A stretch of DNA of 64,000 nucleotides from Leptolyngbya sp. Heron Island J (GCF_000482245.1 NZ_AWNH01000106.1:156692-220691); one strand, 5' to 3'; positions 8,066 to 18,196 are shown, numbered from the stretch's first letter. Notes: generated by a model from the sequence alone, not told the origin. Made by a program: numbers and translations.

Positions 8066-9556
8066 ATGGCTAAGGCTCGCTCGATTTATGTGTGCAATGA
8101 ATGCGGAGCAGAATCGCGGCAGTATTTTGGTAAATGCGCGGTGTGCGGTAGTTGGAATTCGCTGGTCGAGCAGGTAGTGGAGCCCACTACTGCCAACAAT
8201 TCTCGTCCGGGGCGTCGGAGTACCTCCCGTAAGCCAACAGATAATAAACCTCGGCTGGCAAAAACCTTTAGCCAGATTGCCGATCATCCCCAAGCTCGCA
8301 TTGGTTCTGGCTATGGCGAGCTGGATCGGGTTTTGGGGGGTGGGATTGTACCTGGGTCGCTAGTGCTGGTCGGGGGAGATCCGGGGATTGGTAAATCGAC
8401 ACTGCTGTTGCAAACGGCGAGTCAGTTGGCAGCTCGGGCAGCGGTGCTCTATGTGTGTGCGGAGGAATCGGGGCAGCAGGTTAAGTTGAGATCGCAACGC
8501 CTCGGAATTGATATAGGCCAGGGAAAAAAAGGGAAATCATCGGTTCAAAACTCTCTGCAAGCAGCCGATACGGCGTCGACCAAACTTACCGCTTTCAGCT
8601 CCTCTGAGTCTTTATATCTACTGCCTGAAACTGATTTGGAAACAATTCTCTCGGAGCTAGAAGCCTTACGACCTCGGGTGGCCGTGATCGATAGTATTCA
8701 GGCTCTTTTCTACAATCAACTGACGTCTGCACCGGGCTCGGTGTCCCAGGTCCGAGAATGTACGTCAGCTCTGATGCAGCTGGCCAAGCGGGAGAATATC
8801 ACGCTGTTTATTGTGGGGCATGTCACCAAAGAAGGTGCGATCGCTGGCCCCAAGGTCCTGGAGCATCTTGTTGATACGGTTCTGTATTTTGAAGGAGATC
8901 GGTTTGCCAGCCACCGGCTACTGCGGTCGGTCAAAAATCGATTTGGAGCCACCCATGAACTGGGAGTATTTGAAATGGTCTCCCAGGGATTGGCAGAAGT
9001 GCCTAATCCATCGGCTCTATTTATGGGGAATCGAGATGAACAGGTGCCGGGAATCTCTACGATTGTGGCCTGTGAGGGCTCTCGTCCGTTAGTGGTTGAA
9101 TTGCAGTCCTTAGTCAGCCCCACCAGCTATAGTTCACCTCGCCGCTCAGCCACCGGGATTGAATACAACCGTTTGCTGCAGATTTTGGCTGTGTTGGAAA
9201 AACGGGTGGGTATTCCTCTATCTAAGTTGGATGCCTATGTGGCTTCGTCTGGTGGATTGAGTGTGGCTGAACCAGCGGCGGATTTGGGCATTGCTATTGC
9301 TGTGGCGGCTAGCTTTCGAGATCGCATTGTCGATCCGGAGCTAGTGCTGATTGGAGAGGTGGGGCTAGGAGGGCAGGTCCGACCTGTATCCCAGATAGAA
9401 TTGCGACTTAAGGAAGCCGCTAAGCTCGGCTTTAAGAGGGCCTTGGTGCCAAATGGTCAGAAAATGTCAGGATTGCCCATGGAGATTACTGAAGTGGGCA
9501 GAGTGGTGGATGCGATCGCAACTGCCCTGGGTTTTCAGGCTGATGCCAATGACTGA
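8066..9556 (+). CDS. radA: DNA repair protein RadA
   Basis: RadA (Sms), about 496 aa, a RecA-like ATPase that promotes branch migration in recombination repair. Seen in order: zinc finger CNECGAESRQYFGKCAVCG at the N-terminus, Walker A GDPGIGKSTLLL, the RadA signature KNRFGATHELG, and a Lon-like C-terminal domain (GGLSVAEPAADLGIAIAVA onward). I use ATG 8066 (MAKARSIYVC), because the upstream extension to 8009 is not family-like. A polar Gly/Lys/Ser-rich segment sits between the Walker A region and the next strand; such linkers vary in length among cyanobacterial RadA proteins. It is divergent from rpaB. The call is secure. Confidence 0.96.
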   Translation: MAKARSIYVCNECGAESRQYFGKCAVCGSWNSLVEQVVEPTTANNSRPGRRSTSRKPTDNKPRLAKTFSQIADHPQARIGSGYGELDRVLGGGIVPGSLVLVGGDPGIGKSTLLLQTASQLAARAAVLYVCAEESGQQVKLRSQRLGIDIGQGKKGKSSVQNSLQAADTASTKLTAFSSSESLYLLPETDLETILSELEALRPRVAVIDSIQALFYNQLTSAPGSVSQVRECTSALMQLAKRENITLFIVGHVTKEGAIAGPKVLEHLVDTVLYFEGDRFASHRLLRSVKNRFGATHELGVFEMVSQGLAEVPNPSALFMGNRDEQVPGISTIVACEGSRPLVVELQSLVSPTSYSSPRRSATGIEYNRLLQILAVLEKRVGIPLSKLDAYVASSGGLSVAEPAADLGIAIAVAASFRDRIVDPELVLIGEVGLGGQVRPVSQIELRLKEAAKLGFKRALVPNGQKMSGLPMEITEVGRVVDAIATALGFQADAND

Positions 9557-9688
9557 CCTAAGCTGCAGCCATGTTAGCCCCTATCAACCAGTCCCTATAA
9601 GTCAGGGAAACGTGTGAGGATTTTTACGGTCAGCCTGTGTAATTCATAGACCACTCACCCATGACTACCTGTAACCCACGTCTCCTCC

Positions 9689-11143
9689 ATGCCGGATTTG
9701 TTTTTATCCATATTTCAGCAGCTGAGCCGACTGTTTACCACTAAGCTCGTGGAGCTGGGTAATACTGAAATCACCCTGAAACTACTTTTAAGCCTGTCGA
9801 TCTGGCTAACGCTGATCCTGTTCGCCATTGGTTTGGTGAAAAAGTTTCTCAAGCGGCAGCTACTGGCTGGCATTGATGCCAATAATCGGGAGGCGATCGC
9901 GGCATTGGTGAGCTATGTGCTGGGTGCGATCGCCATTTTGGTAGTTGTTCAAAATTCCGGCATTAACCTGCGCTCCCTGGGGATTATCTTGGGAGGATTG
10001 GGGGTCGGCATCGGCTTTGGTTTACAGCACATTGCCGATGACTTTATCAGCGGTTTGATCATGCTGTTTGAGCGCACGCTCAAGGTAAACGATTTAATCG
10101 AACTGGACGACTACAGATTTGAAGGGCTGGTGGGACGTATTATCGAGGTCAACCTCAGATCCACCATTATTCGCACCCTGGATGATGGTGATGTAGTTAT
10201 TCCTAACAATCAGCTAGTTAAAAATCGGGTACTAAACTGGAGCCACAACACTTCCATTGCCCGCCTCAAAATTCCCGTGGGAGTTTCCTACGATAGCGAT
10301 CCAATTCTGGTCACCGAGCTGCTGCTCAAATCGGCTTATATGGAACCAGCCGTATGCAGCAAACCTATGCCTAAAGCTATGTTTCTTGCCTTTGGTGAAG
10401 ACGCCCTTCAGTTTGAACTCTGGGTTTGGGTAGATGTCAATAAGCGCTTTCATATCCAAAGTTCACTGCATTTCACCATTGAGTACAACCTGCGACAGCA
10501 CAATATCGAAATAGCCTTTCCTCAACGGGATGTATGGATTCGAAACTTACCATCCCAGAGTAATGGAGACAGTAAGCCCCCCTTCTTTAACCGCCAAATC
10601 GCCCTGCAGCATCGTCCCCAAGCTCCAAGTCAGACCACTCTTAGGGATATGCTGCGCCAGGTCAGCTATTTTGCCAACTTTAGCGATTTGGAACTGCGCC
10701 AGCTCATCGAAATTGGCTATCGTCAACGCAGCCACGCTGGAACGACCCTTTTCCATGAAGGCGATGCGGGTAACTCGTTTTACATTTTGCTAGAGGGCAA
10801 AATCGAAATTCTTGCTGAAAAACTAAATCGCCATCTGGCTACCATTGAACCTGGTCAATTTTTTGGTGAGGTTGCCCTACTACTAGGAGTGCCACGTACT
10901 GCCATGGCCCGTGTCGCAGAAGACGCGCTGCTATTTGTGATTAATCAGCCTAGTTTTTCAGATCTATTACGCCGCTATCCCGAACTGTCCAACCATGTTG
11001 TACAAACTATGGCCCAACATCGTGAAGAACTAGCCCAGCGTCAGCGAGAAATGCGTGCCCTGAATTTGGTGGATTCCAGTGAGGATGATGCAAATCCTGT
11101 AATCTGGGCACGAAAACGCATAAAAAGAATGTTTGATCTCTAG
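9689..11143 (+). CDS. MscS-family channel with C-terminal cyclic-nucleotide domain (bCNG type)
   Basis: Membrane channel of 484 aa. Residues 1-100 hold three hydrophobic segments. The MscS pore and beta domain follow, with the pore-lining LGIILGGLGVGIGFGLQHIADDF near 97-120. Residues about 325-440 form a cNMP-binding domain, with GNSFYILLEGKIEIL and the phosphate-binding cassette FGEVALLLGVPRTAM including the expected Arg. This is the bacterial cyclic-nucleotide-gated (bCNG) subfamily of MscS, in which ligand rather than tension is thought to gate the pore. It probably sits in the plasma membrane. It stands alone, convergent with the next gene 12 bases away. Domain assignment is clear; the ligand (cAMP or cGMP) is inferred. 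Confidence 0.9.
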   Translation: MPDLFLSIFQQLSRLFTTKLVELGNTEITLKLLLSLSIWLTLILFAIGLVKKFLKRQLLAGIDANNREAIAALVSYVLGAIAILVVVQNSGINLRSLGIILGGLGVGIGFGLQHIADDFISGLIMLFERTLKVNDLIELDDYRFEGLVGRIIEVNLRSTIIRTLDDGDVVIPNNQLVKNRVLNWSHNTSIARLKIPVGVSYDSDPILVTELLLKSAYMEPAVCSKPMPKAMFLAFGEDALQFELWVWVDVNKRFHIQSSLHFTIEYNLRQHNIEIAFPQRDVWIRNLPSQSNGDSKPPFFNRQIALQHRPQAPSQTTLRDMLRQVSYFANFSDLELRQLIEIGYRQRSHAGTTLFHEGDAGNSFYILLEGKIEILAEKLNRHLATIEPGQFFGEVALLLGVPRTAMARVAEDALLFVINQPSFSDLLRRYPELSNHVVQTMAQHREELAQRQREMRALNLVDSSEDDANPVIWARKRIKRMFDL

Positions 11144-11155
11144 CAAACTGTTTAA

Positions 11156-11710
11156 TTAGCGACTCAACTTAATTTTTGCTGTCACATACCAGGGCCACTG
11201 GTAATGCTCAGCAATTAGCCACATCACAATGCTGGCATGGGCCAATAGCGTAATCAGCGTCCAAACAATTGAAAACTGATTCAACCCATTACTATCAATG
11301 GGAGGAAACATATAGTTAGAAACTATAATCAGCAAAGCTGGCAGACAAGCAATTGCTAGCGCAAAACTCCAAACTACGGCGGTCACCTGGCCATCGGCGC
11401 GACGGTTGTATCGCCACCTGCTGCCCGTCCAAAACCAAGTCATGGGTTGCACACCATCTACCATCTGGATTGATTGAGCTTCCAAGTTGGCATCAAAAAT
11501 ATGTCGGCAGAAGTTGCAAGCAAATGCCTCTGTCAAAGTTAATACTGATAATTCACCATGACCACACACCGGACATCTGTAAATGTCATGGTAATTTAGG
11601 GTCCGCAGTGAACTGTCAGACGACAATGTAGAAGTCGACAAAGAGTGGCACTGGTAACTCATGAAACGTACACGGGGTGGGTTAACTTTCCCTAACGTAT
11701 GCGTTTTCAT
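11156..11710 (-). CDS. Unknown two-helix membrane protein with zinc-ribbon-like motif
   Basis: Protein of about 184 aa. Near the N-terminus are two CxxC pairs (CPVCG and CNFC, 22 residues apart), a likely zinc ribbon. Two hydrophobic helices follow in the C-terminal half (around AVVWSFALAIACLPALLIIV and SIVWTLITLLAHASIVMWLI), and the protein ends in a short basic tail. Several starts are possible: GTG 11746, ATG 11710 or ATG 11662. I chose 11710 but none has a good ribosome-binding site. I do not recognise a named family, although cyanobacteria contain similar zinc-ribbon membrane proteins. It converges on the bCNG channel gene. The motifs are seen; any function would be a guess. Confidence 0.65.
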   Translation of the reverse strand: MKTHTLGKVNPPRVRFMSYQCHSLSTSTLSSDSSLRTLNYHDIYRCPVCGHGELSVLTLTEAFACNFCRHIFDANLEAQSIQMVDGVQPMTWFWTGSRWRYNRRADGQVTAVVWSFALAIACLPALLIIVSNYMFPPIDSNGLNQFSIVWTLITLLAHASIVMWLIAEHYQWPWYVTAKIKLSR

Positions 11711-11830
11711 ACCAATACGAATCGAATGCGCTGCTTTTCTTAACACAGCACTGAGTGCCTACGCAATATCGCTTAACATGGCACCCTAAAACGAACACTA
11801 TTTCTTACTGACACTAACTGTTAAAGAACC

Positions 11831-12052
11831 CTACTTGCAGCCCATTGCTTGCAACTGCAGCAGCAAAGCATCAGCTTCAGCCTGTAAGTGCAAAATCTCA
11901 ACCTGGATATCAGGCTGATATGGATAGGACTTTAACTCAGCCCAAAAAATCTTCTTATCCTCTGGTGCTGGCTGAGTCTGGCAGCTAGAATCGCTCACAC
12001 TTTGTACAGACTCAGAAATCGCCCCGGTCTTAGAAATAGTTTTCATAATCAT
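11831..12052 (-). CDS. Small hypothetical protein, 73 aa
   Basis: Short protein with a polar, Ser-rich first half and a second half reading KIFWAELKSYPYQPDIQV followed by a leucine/glutamine helix (HLQAEADALLLQLQAM). The helical end looks like short cyanobacterial proteins I have seen, but I cannot name a family. The start could be ATG 12052 or the ATG at codon 3. There is no membrane segment or signal peptide. It lies about 85 bases upstream of the zinc-ribbon membrane gene on the same strand and may share its transcript. Confidence 0.6.
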   Translation of the reverse strand: MIMKTISKTGAISESVQSVSDSSCQTQPAPEDKKIFWAELKSYPYQPDIQVEILHLQAEADALLLQLQAMGCK

Positions 12053-12617
12053 GTCGCTAGTAATAACTACTCAGCGAAGTAGCATGCGAATTCTAACGCA
12101 AAAGTTCCCATCATAACTTAATCAAAAGATACCGATATTTAATCTGTCCCTTGGCATTTTCCATATATAAAAGATTCGCTATGTCCCATAAGTTATATCA
12201 ATGAGTGTAAGCTTGTTCCCCAATAATCGTTGGGTGGTCTGGAAAAGACTCATCCAAAAAATTTAAGATTGAGACAACAGCAGCTCTATGTAGGTTTTTG
12301 TGGTGAAGCTTTGGGATGAGGCCAATGTTGTGTTTGGCTGACCCAGAGCCCTTGAGCGCTGACTAACAGAGTAGTTTTATTAATCTGATGAATCGTTAGC
12401 TTCACCAAGTGACTGCTTGAGCCTGTCGGCGATATTTTTCATCAGGTTGTCGATCGAAGTCTTTTAACTCATGCCAGGCATCTTCAGCAGCGGCTGAGAT
12501 GTCTTTGAGGTTGACATCAGCATGTATATTCGGTGTCTGTGTGCAACTTAGAGAAACAGAGTAAATATTTAGTTGTGAGGATATTAACGCGGGGTTAATG
12601 AATCTCAGAAAACGTCT
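12053..12617. other. 565-bp intergenic stretch with a possible gene remnant
   Basis: No complete gene is seen. On the minus strand a stop-free frame from about 12600 to a TGA at 12402-12404 encodes a helical, protein-like stretch (DISAAAEDAWHELKDF, then RQPDEKYRRQAQAV) but has no start codon in frame. An ATG at about 12520 lies in the neighbouring frame. It could be the remains of a small frameshifted gene. The rest is AT-rich, with no hairpin terminator. Confidence 0.35.
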
Positions 12618-13085
12618 TTATTCCTCGGGTGCATTGGATGAGGGACTAGCGTCTTTGGCTAATAGGTCGATAGTGTCTCCCAGAGCTGTGGTCAAGCTTT
12701 GGCGGGTTTCTTGGTGAGCGGTTTGTTCAGCTTTAAGTGCGTTGGAGATCTGCTCGCACAGAGTTAAGGCGTTGATGAGTTGCGATCGCAACTCATCAAT
12801 GGATTCCACCTGATTAACCTGATCTAACACCTGCTCCAAATCACGAGATACTTCGCCTGCAGCGGGTGTCTGCTTAAAAACTTCTAATTCATTGGCCAAT
12901 GCCCGAATCCGTGTTTGGCTTCTTTCCGAATCATGGCGACGCTGTTCAGATTCCGACTCATACAGCCTGCGCCAATTAGCCGCACTGGCATAGGCCTGAT
13001 CGCGCTCCTGACCTAAAACCTTGAGCTGTTGCTGTAACGCTTGAATCTCCGCTAGCCACTGGGATACTTCATTAACCATGGGCAT
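12618..13085 (-). CDS. Coiled-coil protein of unknown function
   Basis: Protein of about 155 aa, almost all predicted helix: heptad-like LAEIQALQQQLKVLGQERDQ at the start, a charged arginine-rich middle (ESEQRRHDSERSQTRIRALANELE), then a second helical block and an acidic tail. I start it at ATG 13085 (MPMVNEVSQW). The longer frame to 13157 adds 24 residues of different, hydrophobic character next to a palindromic repeat, and looks untranslated. No domain is recognised. It is downstream of the atp operon on the same strand, but the strong atp terminator separates them. The coiled coil is seen; a structural or scaffolding role is only inferred. Confidence 0.65.
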   Translation of the reverse strand: MPMVNEVSQWLAEIQALQQQLKVLGQERDQAYASAANWRRLYESESEQRRHDSERSQTRIRALANELEVFKQTPAAGEVSRDLEQVLDQVNQVESIDELRSQLINALTLCEQISNALKAEQTAHQETRQSLTTALGDTIDLLAKDASPSSNAPEE

Positions 13086-13164
13086 TGTCCATGACGGTCG
13101 ATTAAGGTACAAGGATATAGCCTTTCCCCAAAAAATGTACAGGCGTTCCATGAACATAAACGTA

Positions 13165-13192
13165 GTAGGAACGTTCTATGGAACGCTCCTAC
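13165..13192. repeat. Imperfect palindrome related to the 1333-1380 element
   Basis: A 28-bp near-palindrome with arms GTAGGAACGTTCTA and TGGAACGCTCCTAC. Aligned to the central 28 bases of the 1333-1380 palindrome it keeps GTAGG, CGT, ATGG, ACG and CCTAC at the same positions. A further half-copy (GGCGTTCCATGAAC) lies just before it at about 13142-13155. It sits between the atp terminator and the next gene. Confidence 0.75.
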
Positions 13193-13197
13193 TGAGC

Positions 13198-13224
13198 AAA
13201 AAAAAGGCAGTGCCTAGCACTGCC
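13198..13224 (-). terminator. Intrinsic terminator of the atp operon
   Basis: On the minus strand, an 8-bp stem GGCAGTGC / GCACTGCC with a 3-base loop is followed by eight U residues (the A-run at 13198-13205). It lies 43 bases beyond the atpC stop and is a textbook Rho-independent terminator. Confidence 0.92.
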
Positions 13225-13266
13225 AACACACATGGGGTTAAAACTTAGAGCAACTCGACTGGTAGC

Positions 13267-14211
13267 TTATCCTAGAGCGGCTGCACCACCGACCACCTCA
13301 AGAATCTCTTGAGTAATAGCTGCCTGACGAGCCTTGTTATAGTCAAGGGTCAATGTTTTAACTAGCTCGCTAGCGTTGTCACTAGCATTATTCATGGCGG
13401 TCATTCGAGCCGCCAATTCACTAGCTGCTGACTCCTGGAGCGCCCGTAGTACCTGGTTATTCAGATACAGAGGCAGCAAGGCATCTAAGATCTGCACCGG
13501 ATCTTGCTCAAAAATCATATCCTGAGGCAGCTGTACTTGCTGGGTTTCAACAGGCTCACGTTCCACCTGAAACCGACCACCACGGGTTGTTAGACGAAAT
13601 ACCTCGTCTTCTTTATCTAGACCTTCAGGATCTAAAGGCAGAAGGGTCTGAGTCACAGGTCGAGAACTGACCAAAGACACAAACTTGGTATAGATCAGCT
13701 CAACACGGTCAACCTCTTCTGACAAGAATAAAGACAATGCCTGGTCTGCAATTTGGGAGGCTTCTTCCGCTGTTGGAATTTGTTCCAAATTGTTGAATGT
13801 GGCATCAATAGGATAATCACGATTCTGAAAGTACTGAATCGCTTTACGGCCAATCAAAATCATTTGATAGCCAATGCCAGATGCTTTGAGTTCCTTAGCC
13901 CGAATTTCCGCACGACGAATGATGTTGCTGTTGTAACCACCGCACAAACCACGGTCAGCTGAGATCACAATCAGCCCGACATTCTTAACGTCCCGGTTCT
14001 GTAACAATGGCAAGTTTGCATCTTCAAACTTCAGACGGGTTTGCAGACCATAAAACACTTGGGCTAAACGGTCGGCAAAAGGACGAGTGGCCTCAACTTG
14101 CTCCTGGGCACGGCGCACCTTAGCGGCTGCCACTAGGCGCATGGCCTCGGTGATTTTACGGGTGTTTTTAACCGACTTAATGCGGTCACGAATCAATTTG
14201 AGATTAGGCAT
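13267..14211 (-). CDS. atpC: ATP synthase gamma subunit
   Basis: Central-stalk gamma subunit of F1, 314 aa (called atpC in cyanobacteria, atpG in E. coli). The N-terminus ([20 protein letters not shown]) and C-terminus ([20 protein letters not shown]) form the rotor coiled coil. Residues about 195-240 carry the extra loop typical of cyanobacterial and chloroplast gamma ([17 protein letters not shown] and onward). It lacks the pair of redox cysteines found in plant gamma, as expected for cyanobacteria. It is the last gene of atp1-I-H-G-F-D-A-C, 68 bases after atpA, and is followed by a strong terminator. Confidence 0.97.
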   Translation of the reverse strand: MPNLKLIRDRIKSVKNTRKITEAMRLVAAAKVRRAQEQVEATRPFADRLAQVFYGLQTRLKFEDANLPLLQNRDVKNVGLIVISADRGLCGGYNSNIIRRAEIRAKELKASGIGYQMILIGRKAIQYFQNRDYPIDATFNNLEQIPTAEEASQIADQALSLFLSEEVDRVELIYTKFVSLVSSRPVTQTLLPLDPEGLDKEDEVFRLTTRGGRFQVEREPVETQQVQLPQDMIFEQDPVQILDALLPLYLNNQVLRALQESAASELAARMTAMNNASDNASELVKTLTLDYNKARQAAITQEILEVVGGAAALG

Positions 14212-14279
14212 ACGCGTTGTTTTTAGTCCGATTGTCCCTAACTAGACACGGTCTGATTAGGGACAGGACCAACCTCCTC

Positions 14280-15794
14280 CTATGCTGCCATGAAGGACTG
14301 CTTACACTCAGCAATCGCTTCTTTTGCTAATTCCTGAACTTTGTCAGTCAATTTCTTGCCTTCGTTGATTTCCTTGACCAACTCAGGCTTGCTGGTGTTG
14401 ATGTAGTTGCAAAGCTCTACTACTAGAGGTGCGACCTTATCAACAGGTACATCGTCAAACAGACCGTTAATACCACCATAAACGATGGTTACCTGCTCGT
14501 GCAGAGCCCGGGGAGAGTATTGAGCCTGCTTGAGAAGCTCACGCAGACGAACACCGCGAGCGAGCTGAGCCTGAGTCGCAGCATCCAAGTCAGAGGCGAA
14601 CTGGGCAAACGCTTGCAGCTCGTCAAACTGAGCCAGTTCCAGCTTCAGCTTACCGGCTACCTTCTTCATTACTTTAGTCTGGGCTGCTCCCCCCACACGG
14701 GATACGGAGATACCGGCGTTGATTGCTGGGCGTAGACCAGAGTTGAACAGGTCAGAAGACAAGAAGATCTGACCGTCAGTAATGGAAATTACGTTGGTGG
14801 GAATGTAAGCGGAAACGTCACCTGCCTGGGTTTCGATAATGGGCAGTGCGGTCATGCTACCTTCGCCTAGCTCAGGACTGAGCTTAGCAGCCCGCTCTAG
14901 CAGACGAGAGTGGATAAAGAATACGTCTCCGGGATAAGCTTCACGACCGGGCGGACGACGTAGCAACAAGGACATTTGACGGTATGCCTGGGCTTGCTTG
15001 GAGAGGTCATCGTAGATCACCAAAGTTGCTTTGCCCTGGTACATGAAGTACTCAGCTAGAGCAGCACCAGTATAGGGAGCTAAAAACTGTAAAGGCGCAG
15101 GTTCGTTAGCGTTAGCGGCTACAACGATGGTGTAGTCCATAGCACCGCGCTCTTCTAGAACGCCAACTACCTGGGCTACGGATGCTGCTTTCTGACCAAC
15201 GGCTACATAAACGCAGATAACGTCCTGGTCGGCTTGGTTGAGGATGGTGTCGATTGCGATCGCAGTTTTACCAGTCTGACGGTCACCAATAATCAGCTCA
15301 CGCTGACCACGACCAACTGGAATCATCGCGTCAATAGCAGTAATACCGGTCTGCATCGGCTCATAAACCGACTTCCGCGCAATAATGCCAGGTGCAGGAG
15401 CCTCCAACAAACGACTGTCAGTGGTAGCAACATCACCCTTACCGTCGATAGGACGAGCCAGCGCATCTACCACACGGCCTAGCATCGCTTCGCCCACAGG
15501 GACCTCAGCAATTTTGCCAGTTGACTTAACCGAGCTACCTTCCTTCAACTTACGGCCATCACCCATCAATACCGCACCCACATTGTCCTCTTCCAGATTC
15601 AGGGCGATACCGACGGTGCCATCTTCAAACTCAAGCAGCTCACTGGCCATGGCCTGCTCTAGGCCGTAAATGCGGGCAATCCCGTCACCTACCTGCAGCA
15701 CAGTACCCATGTTGGATACCTTGACATCCTGGTCATACTGCTCAATCTGCTGCTTAATAATGCTACTGATTTCGTCAGGTCTGATGCTTACCAT
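14280..15794 (-). CDS. atpA: ATP synthase alpha subunit
   Basis: F1 alpha subunit, 504 aa, the regulatory nucleotide-binding partner of beta. Walker [15 protein letters not shown] lies near residues 170-183. Also seen are the family signature [14 protein letters not shown] and the N-terminal [19 protein letters not shown]. It starts at ATG 15794, about 135 bases downstream of atpD. atpB and atpE are not in this window, as in most cyanobacteria where they form a second operon. Length and motifs match fully. Confidence 0.98.
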   Translation of the reverse strand: MVSIRPDEISSIIKQQIEQYDQDVKVSNMGTVLQVGDGIARIYGLEQAMASELLEFEDGTVGIALNLEEDNVGAVLMGDGRKLKEGSSVKSTGKIAEVPVGEAMLGRVVDALARPIDGKGDVATTDSRLLEAPAPGIIARKSVYEPMQTGITAIDAMIPVGRGQRELIIGDRQTGKTAIAIDTILNQADQDVICVYVAVGQKAASVAQVVGVLEERGAMDYTIVVAANANEPAPLQFLAPYTGAALAEYFMYQGKATLVIYDDLSKQAQAYRQMSLLLRRPPGREAYPGDVFFIHSRLLERAAKLSPELGEGSMTALPIIETQAGDVSAYIPTNVISITDGQIFLSSDLFNSGLRPAINAGISVSRVGGAAQTKVMKKVAGKLKLELAQFDELQAFAQFASDLDAATQAQLARGVRLRELLKQAQYSPRALHEQVTIVYGGINGLFDDVPVDKVAPLVVELCNYINTSKPELVKEINEGKKLTDKVQELAKEAIAECKQSFMAA

Positions 15795-15929
15795 TGGAGT
15801 TGCTCTACTAACTCAGATATCAACAAAAAATCAATTAAACTAACCACGTCAACTTGAGAATCTCAGCTCTAAAACCTATCCTCAACTTGACATTGTGTCC
15901 GCTGACGACATGCGTCAAACAGCACCCTG

Positions 15930-16484
15930 CTAAGCAGTGCCCAGCTGAATACCAATCCGCCGTAACTGTCCACGTAGGCTGGCATCTACCACTTGAGAGC
16001 CAACCTTGATGATGACACCACCCAGTAAGCTGGCATCTAAACTGGTGCTCAACTCAACTGCTTGTGCTTTGGTCATTGTCATCACCTTCTGACGAATCGA
16101 TTCCTTCTGGGCATCAGAAAGCTCGACGGCAGAAGAGACTTCGGCCAGCACTGTCTGGTTCACTTCCCTAACGAGAGCCTGGTACTGACTCAAAATTGGC
16201 ACCATCAAAGCCGCCCGGCCCCGATCAACCAGCAGCTGCAGAAAGTTTAAGAAATTCCCGTTGGCAGAATCTCCTAAAACCTTCTTGATCACACCCTTCT
16301 TAGCATCGGCAGATGTCAGCGGATTTGCAAAGAAATCAGTCAGCTCTTGAGACTGTTCCAAGAGTTCTAGAACACTAGCTGCCGAGGCGTTTACCTCACT
16401 GGTTGTACCACTGTCTTGAGTTAGAGACAGCAGCGCACGAGCATAAGGCTCGGCCACTTCACCAGTAACAACGCTAGTCTTCAT
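15930..16484 (-). CDS. atpD: ATP synthase delta subunit
   Basis: F1 delta subunit (OSCP-like), 184 aa, which links the peripheral stalk to the top of the alpha-beta hexamer. Seen: N-terminal VAEPYARALLSLTQ, LLELSQ-type helices, and the C-terminal signature LLGGVIIKVGSQVVDASLRGQL. The start ATG at 16484 overlaps the atpF stop by four bases (ATGA), indicating translational coupling. Cyanobacterial naming is atpD; E. coli uses atpH for this subunit. Confidence 0.96.
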   Translation of the reverse strand: MKTSVVTGEVAEPYARALLSLTQDSGTTSEVNASAASVLELLEQSQELTDFFANPLTSADAKKGVIKKVLGDSANGNFLNFLQLLVDRGRAALMVPILSQYQALVREVNQTVLAEVSSAVELSDAQKESIRQKVMTMTKAQAVELSTSLDASLLGGVIIKVGSQVVDASLRGQLRRIGIQLGTA

Positions 16485-17014
16485 GACTCACCTCCAAGCA
16501 AAGCAATACTTTGGTCGACCAACTTAGTCTGCACCTCATCAGTCAAAACATTGGGTAGATCGGCCTCAACTTTGGTCAAAGCTAACGTTGCTACCCGCTG
16601 TCTTAGTTCCCGCAGCACTCTCTCCTGCTGGCTAGTCAGATCCTGCTGAGCAGATGCTTTCATCCGTTCGACATCTTTCTCTGCCTGAGCCAATACAGCT
16701 GCGCGGGCCTTCTGTGCATTTCCTTGAGCTTCAGATTTGATCTGCTCCGCCCGCGCTTGGGCCTCTTTCAAATTCTTTTGCTGCTCAATTAGAGCTGCTG
16801 CCGCCTTTTTCTGGCGATCTTCGGCACCCTTAATGGCCGCTTCAATGGTGCTACGGCGCTCCGACAAAATGTTGCCGAGAAAGCCACTGCCAAAGTAAAT
16901 GAGTACGCCAATAATTATGACGAGGTTAATTAAATTTGTCTCCAGAATATCGAAGTTGAGACCAAAGCCACCTTCTTCCGAAGCAAGCAACCAGACTGTC
17001 TCCATATGTTCCAT
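16481..17014 (-). CDS. atpF: ATP synthase subunit b
   Basis: Peripheral-stalk subunit b, 177 aa. One N-terminal membrane helix (NLINLVIIIGVLIYFGSGFL, about 26-45) is followed by a long charged helix that dimerises with subunit b'. Two starts are possible, ATG 17014 and ATG 17005; neither has a strong ribosome-binding site. It overlaps atpD by four bases and follows atpG by about 90 bases. The sequence FGLNFDILETNLINL is typical of cyanobacterial AtpF. Confidence 0.95.
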   Translation of the reverse strand: MEHMETVWLLASEEGGFGLNFDILETNLINLVIIIGVLIYFGSGFLGNILSERRSTIEAAIKGAEDRQKKAAAALIEQQKNLKEAQARAEQIKSEAQGNAQKARAAVLAQAEKDVERMKASAQQDLTSQQERVLRELRQRVATLALTKVEADLPNVLTDEVQTKLVDQSIALLGGES

Positions 17015-17104
17015 CCCAAACTGCGCCCACCAACTAGCTAATTACCAGTGGCGGTATAACTCCCGCACAAGAGCGTGCTCGGTAGCACGCCCGATTAAAA
17101 AAAC

Positions 17105-17590
17105 TTATGCAGCGGCCCCCAGCAGCTTGCTCAATATCTGCTGGCTCAAGGCATCAACCTGCTGCTCTAAGGCAGCCATAGCTGACTGCTTCTGAGCATC
17201 CAGATCTTTTTGAGTTGCTTCACGCTGGACCTGAGCCTCTTGCTGAGCAGATGCCATTGTTTGATCGCCGATTGCTTGGGCCTCGGCTTGAGCATCTTCA
17301 ACGATTTGCTTAGCTTCCCGCCGTGCAGCAGCAAGAGCCTGCTCGTATTCCTGAGCCAGCTTTTCAGCCTTAGCAAGACGCTCTTCAGCATCTGCCGTAG
17401 TCGAGCGCACGTAGCCATCACGCTCGTCAATAGCATTGCCTAGAGGCTTGTAGAAAACTGCGTTCAATATGATGGCTAGCAAAGCAAACTGCACAGCCAT
17501 CAGGGGCAACGTTGCATCCAGGTCAAATAAGCCACCAGCCTCTTCAGCTGCAGCTTCGACCGCAAATAGCATTACACCGGTTATCATCAC
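17105..17590 (-). CDS. atpG: ATP synthase subunit b'
   Basis: Second peripheral-stalk subunit, 161 aa, found in photosynthetic organisms, forming a b-b' heterodimer with AtpF. It has a short N-terminus with [20 protein letters not shown] followed by a membrane helix (about 30-50), then a long alanine/glutamine/glutamate-rich helix. The start may be ATG 17590 or the adjacent ATG at codon 2. Order in the operon (between atpH and atpF) confirms the assignment. Confidence 0.95.
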   Translation of the reverse strand: MMITGVMLFAVEAAAEEAGGLFDLDATLPLMAVQFALLAIILNAVFYKPLGNAIDERDGYVRSTTADAEERLAKAEKLAQEYEQALAAARREAKQIVEDAQAEAQAIGDQTMASAQQEAQVQREATQKDLDAQKQSAMAALEQQVDALSQQILSKLLGAAA

Positions 17591-17787
17591 GTTCTATGCC
17601 CAACTATTCTGGGGCTGCCATAACAGAAAATAGGCCATCACCCAAAACAAAACCAATCAAAGACAGCCCTTTCTGAATCTCAAAATATCAGAACAGAACT
17701 GACGCCAATTAGCCTGAAGTCAGTAATGCCAAACAGACAGAAGGGAGACAATTAAAAGACTAAATTATCTCCCCGCACCAAAGTCGC

Positions 17788-18069
<282 letters not shown>

Positions 18070-18196
18070 CTAAGCAAGTCGCCCAAAATTGAGGATTAAC
18101 TCCTCTCGAAACCGTCAGAAGCTAGTTCAAGCAGCTAGCTCTAACCAAGCAGGAGATGACCCAACGTCAAATCCCAACTGGATACCTCCGAAGAGG

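Noticed and set aside
9605..9640. A TCCTCACAC motif on the minus strand, reminiscent of the Yfr1 small RNA
   Set aside because: The core differs from the Yfr1 motif and I see no flanking stem-loops or terminator.
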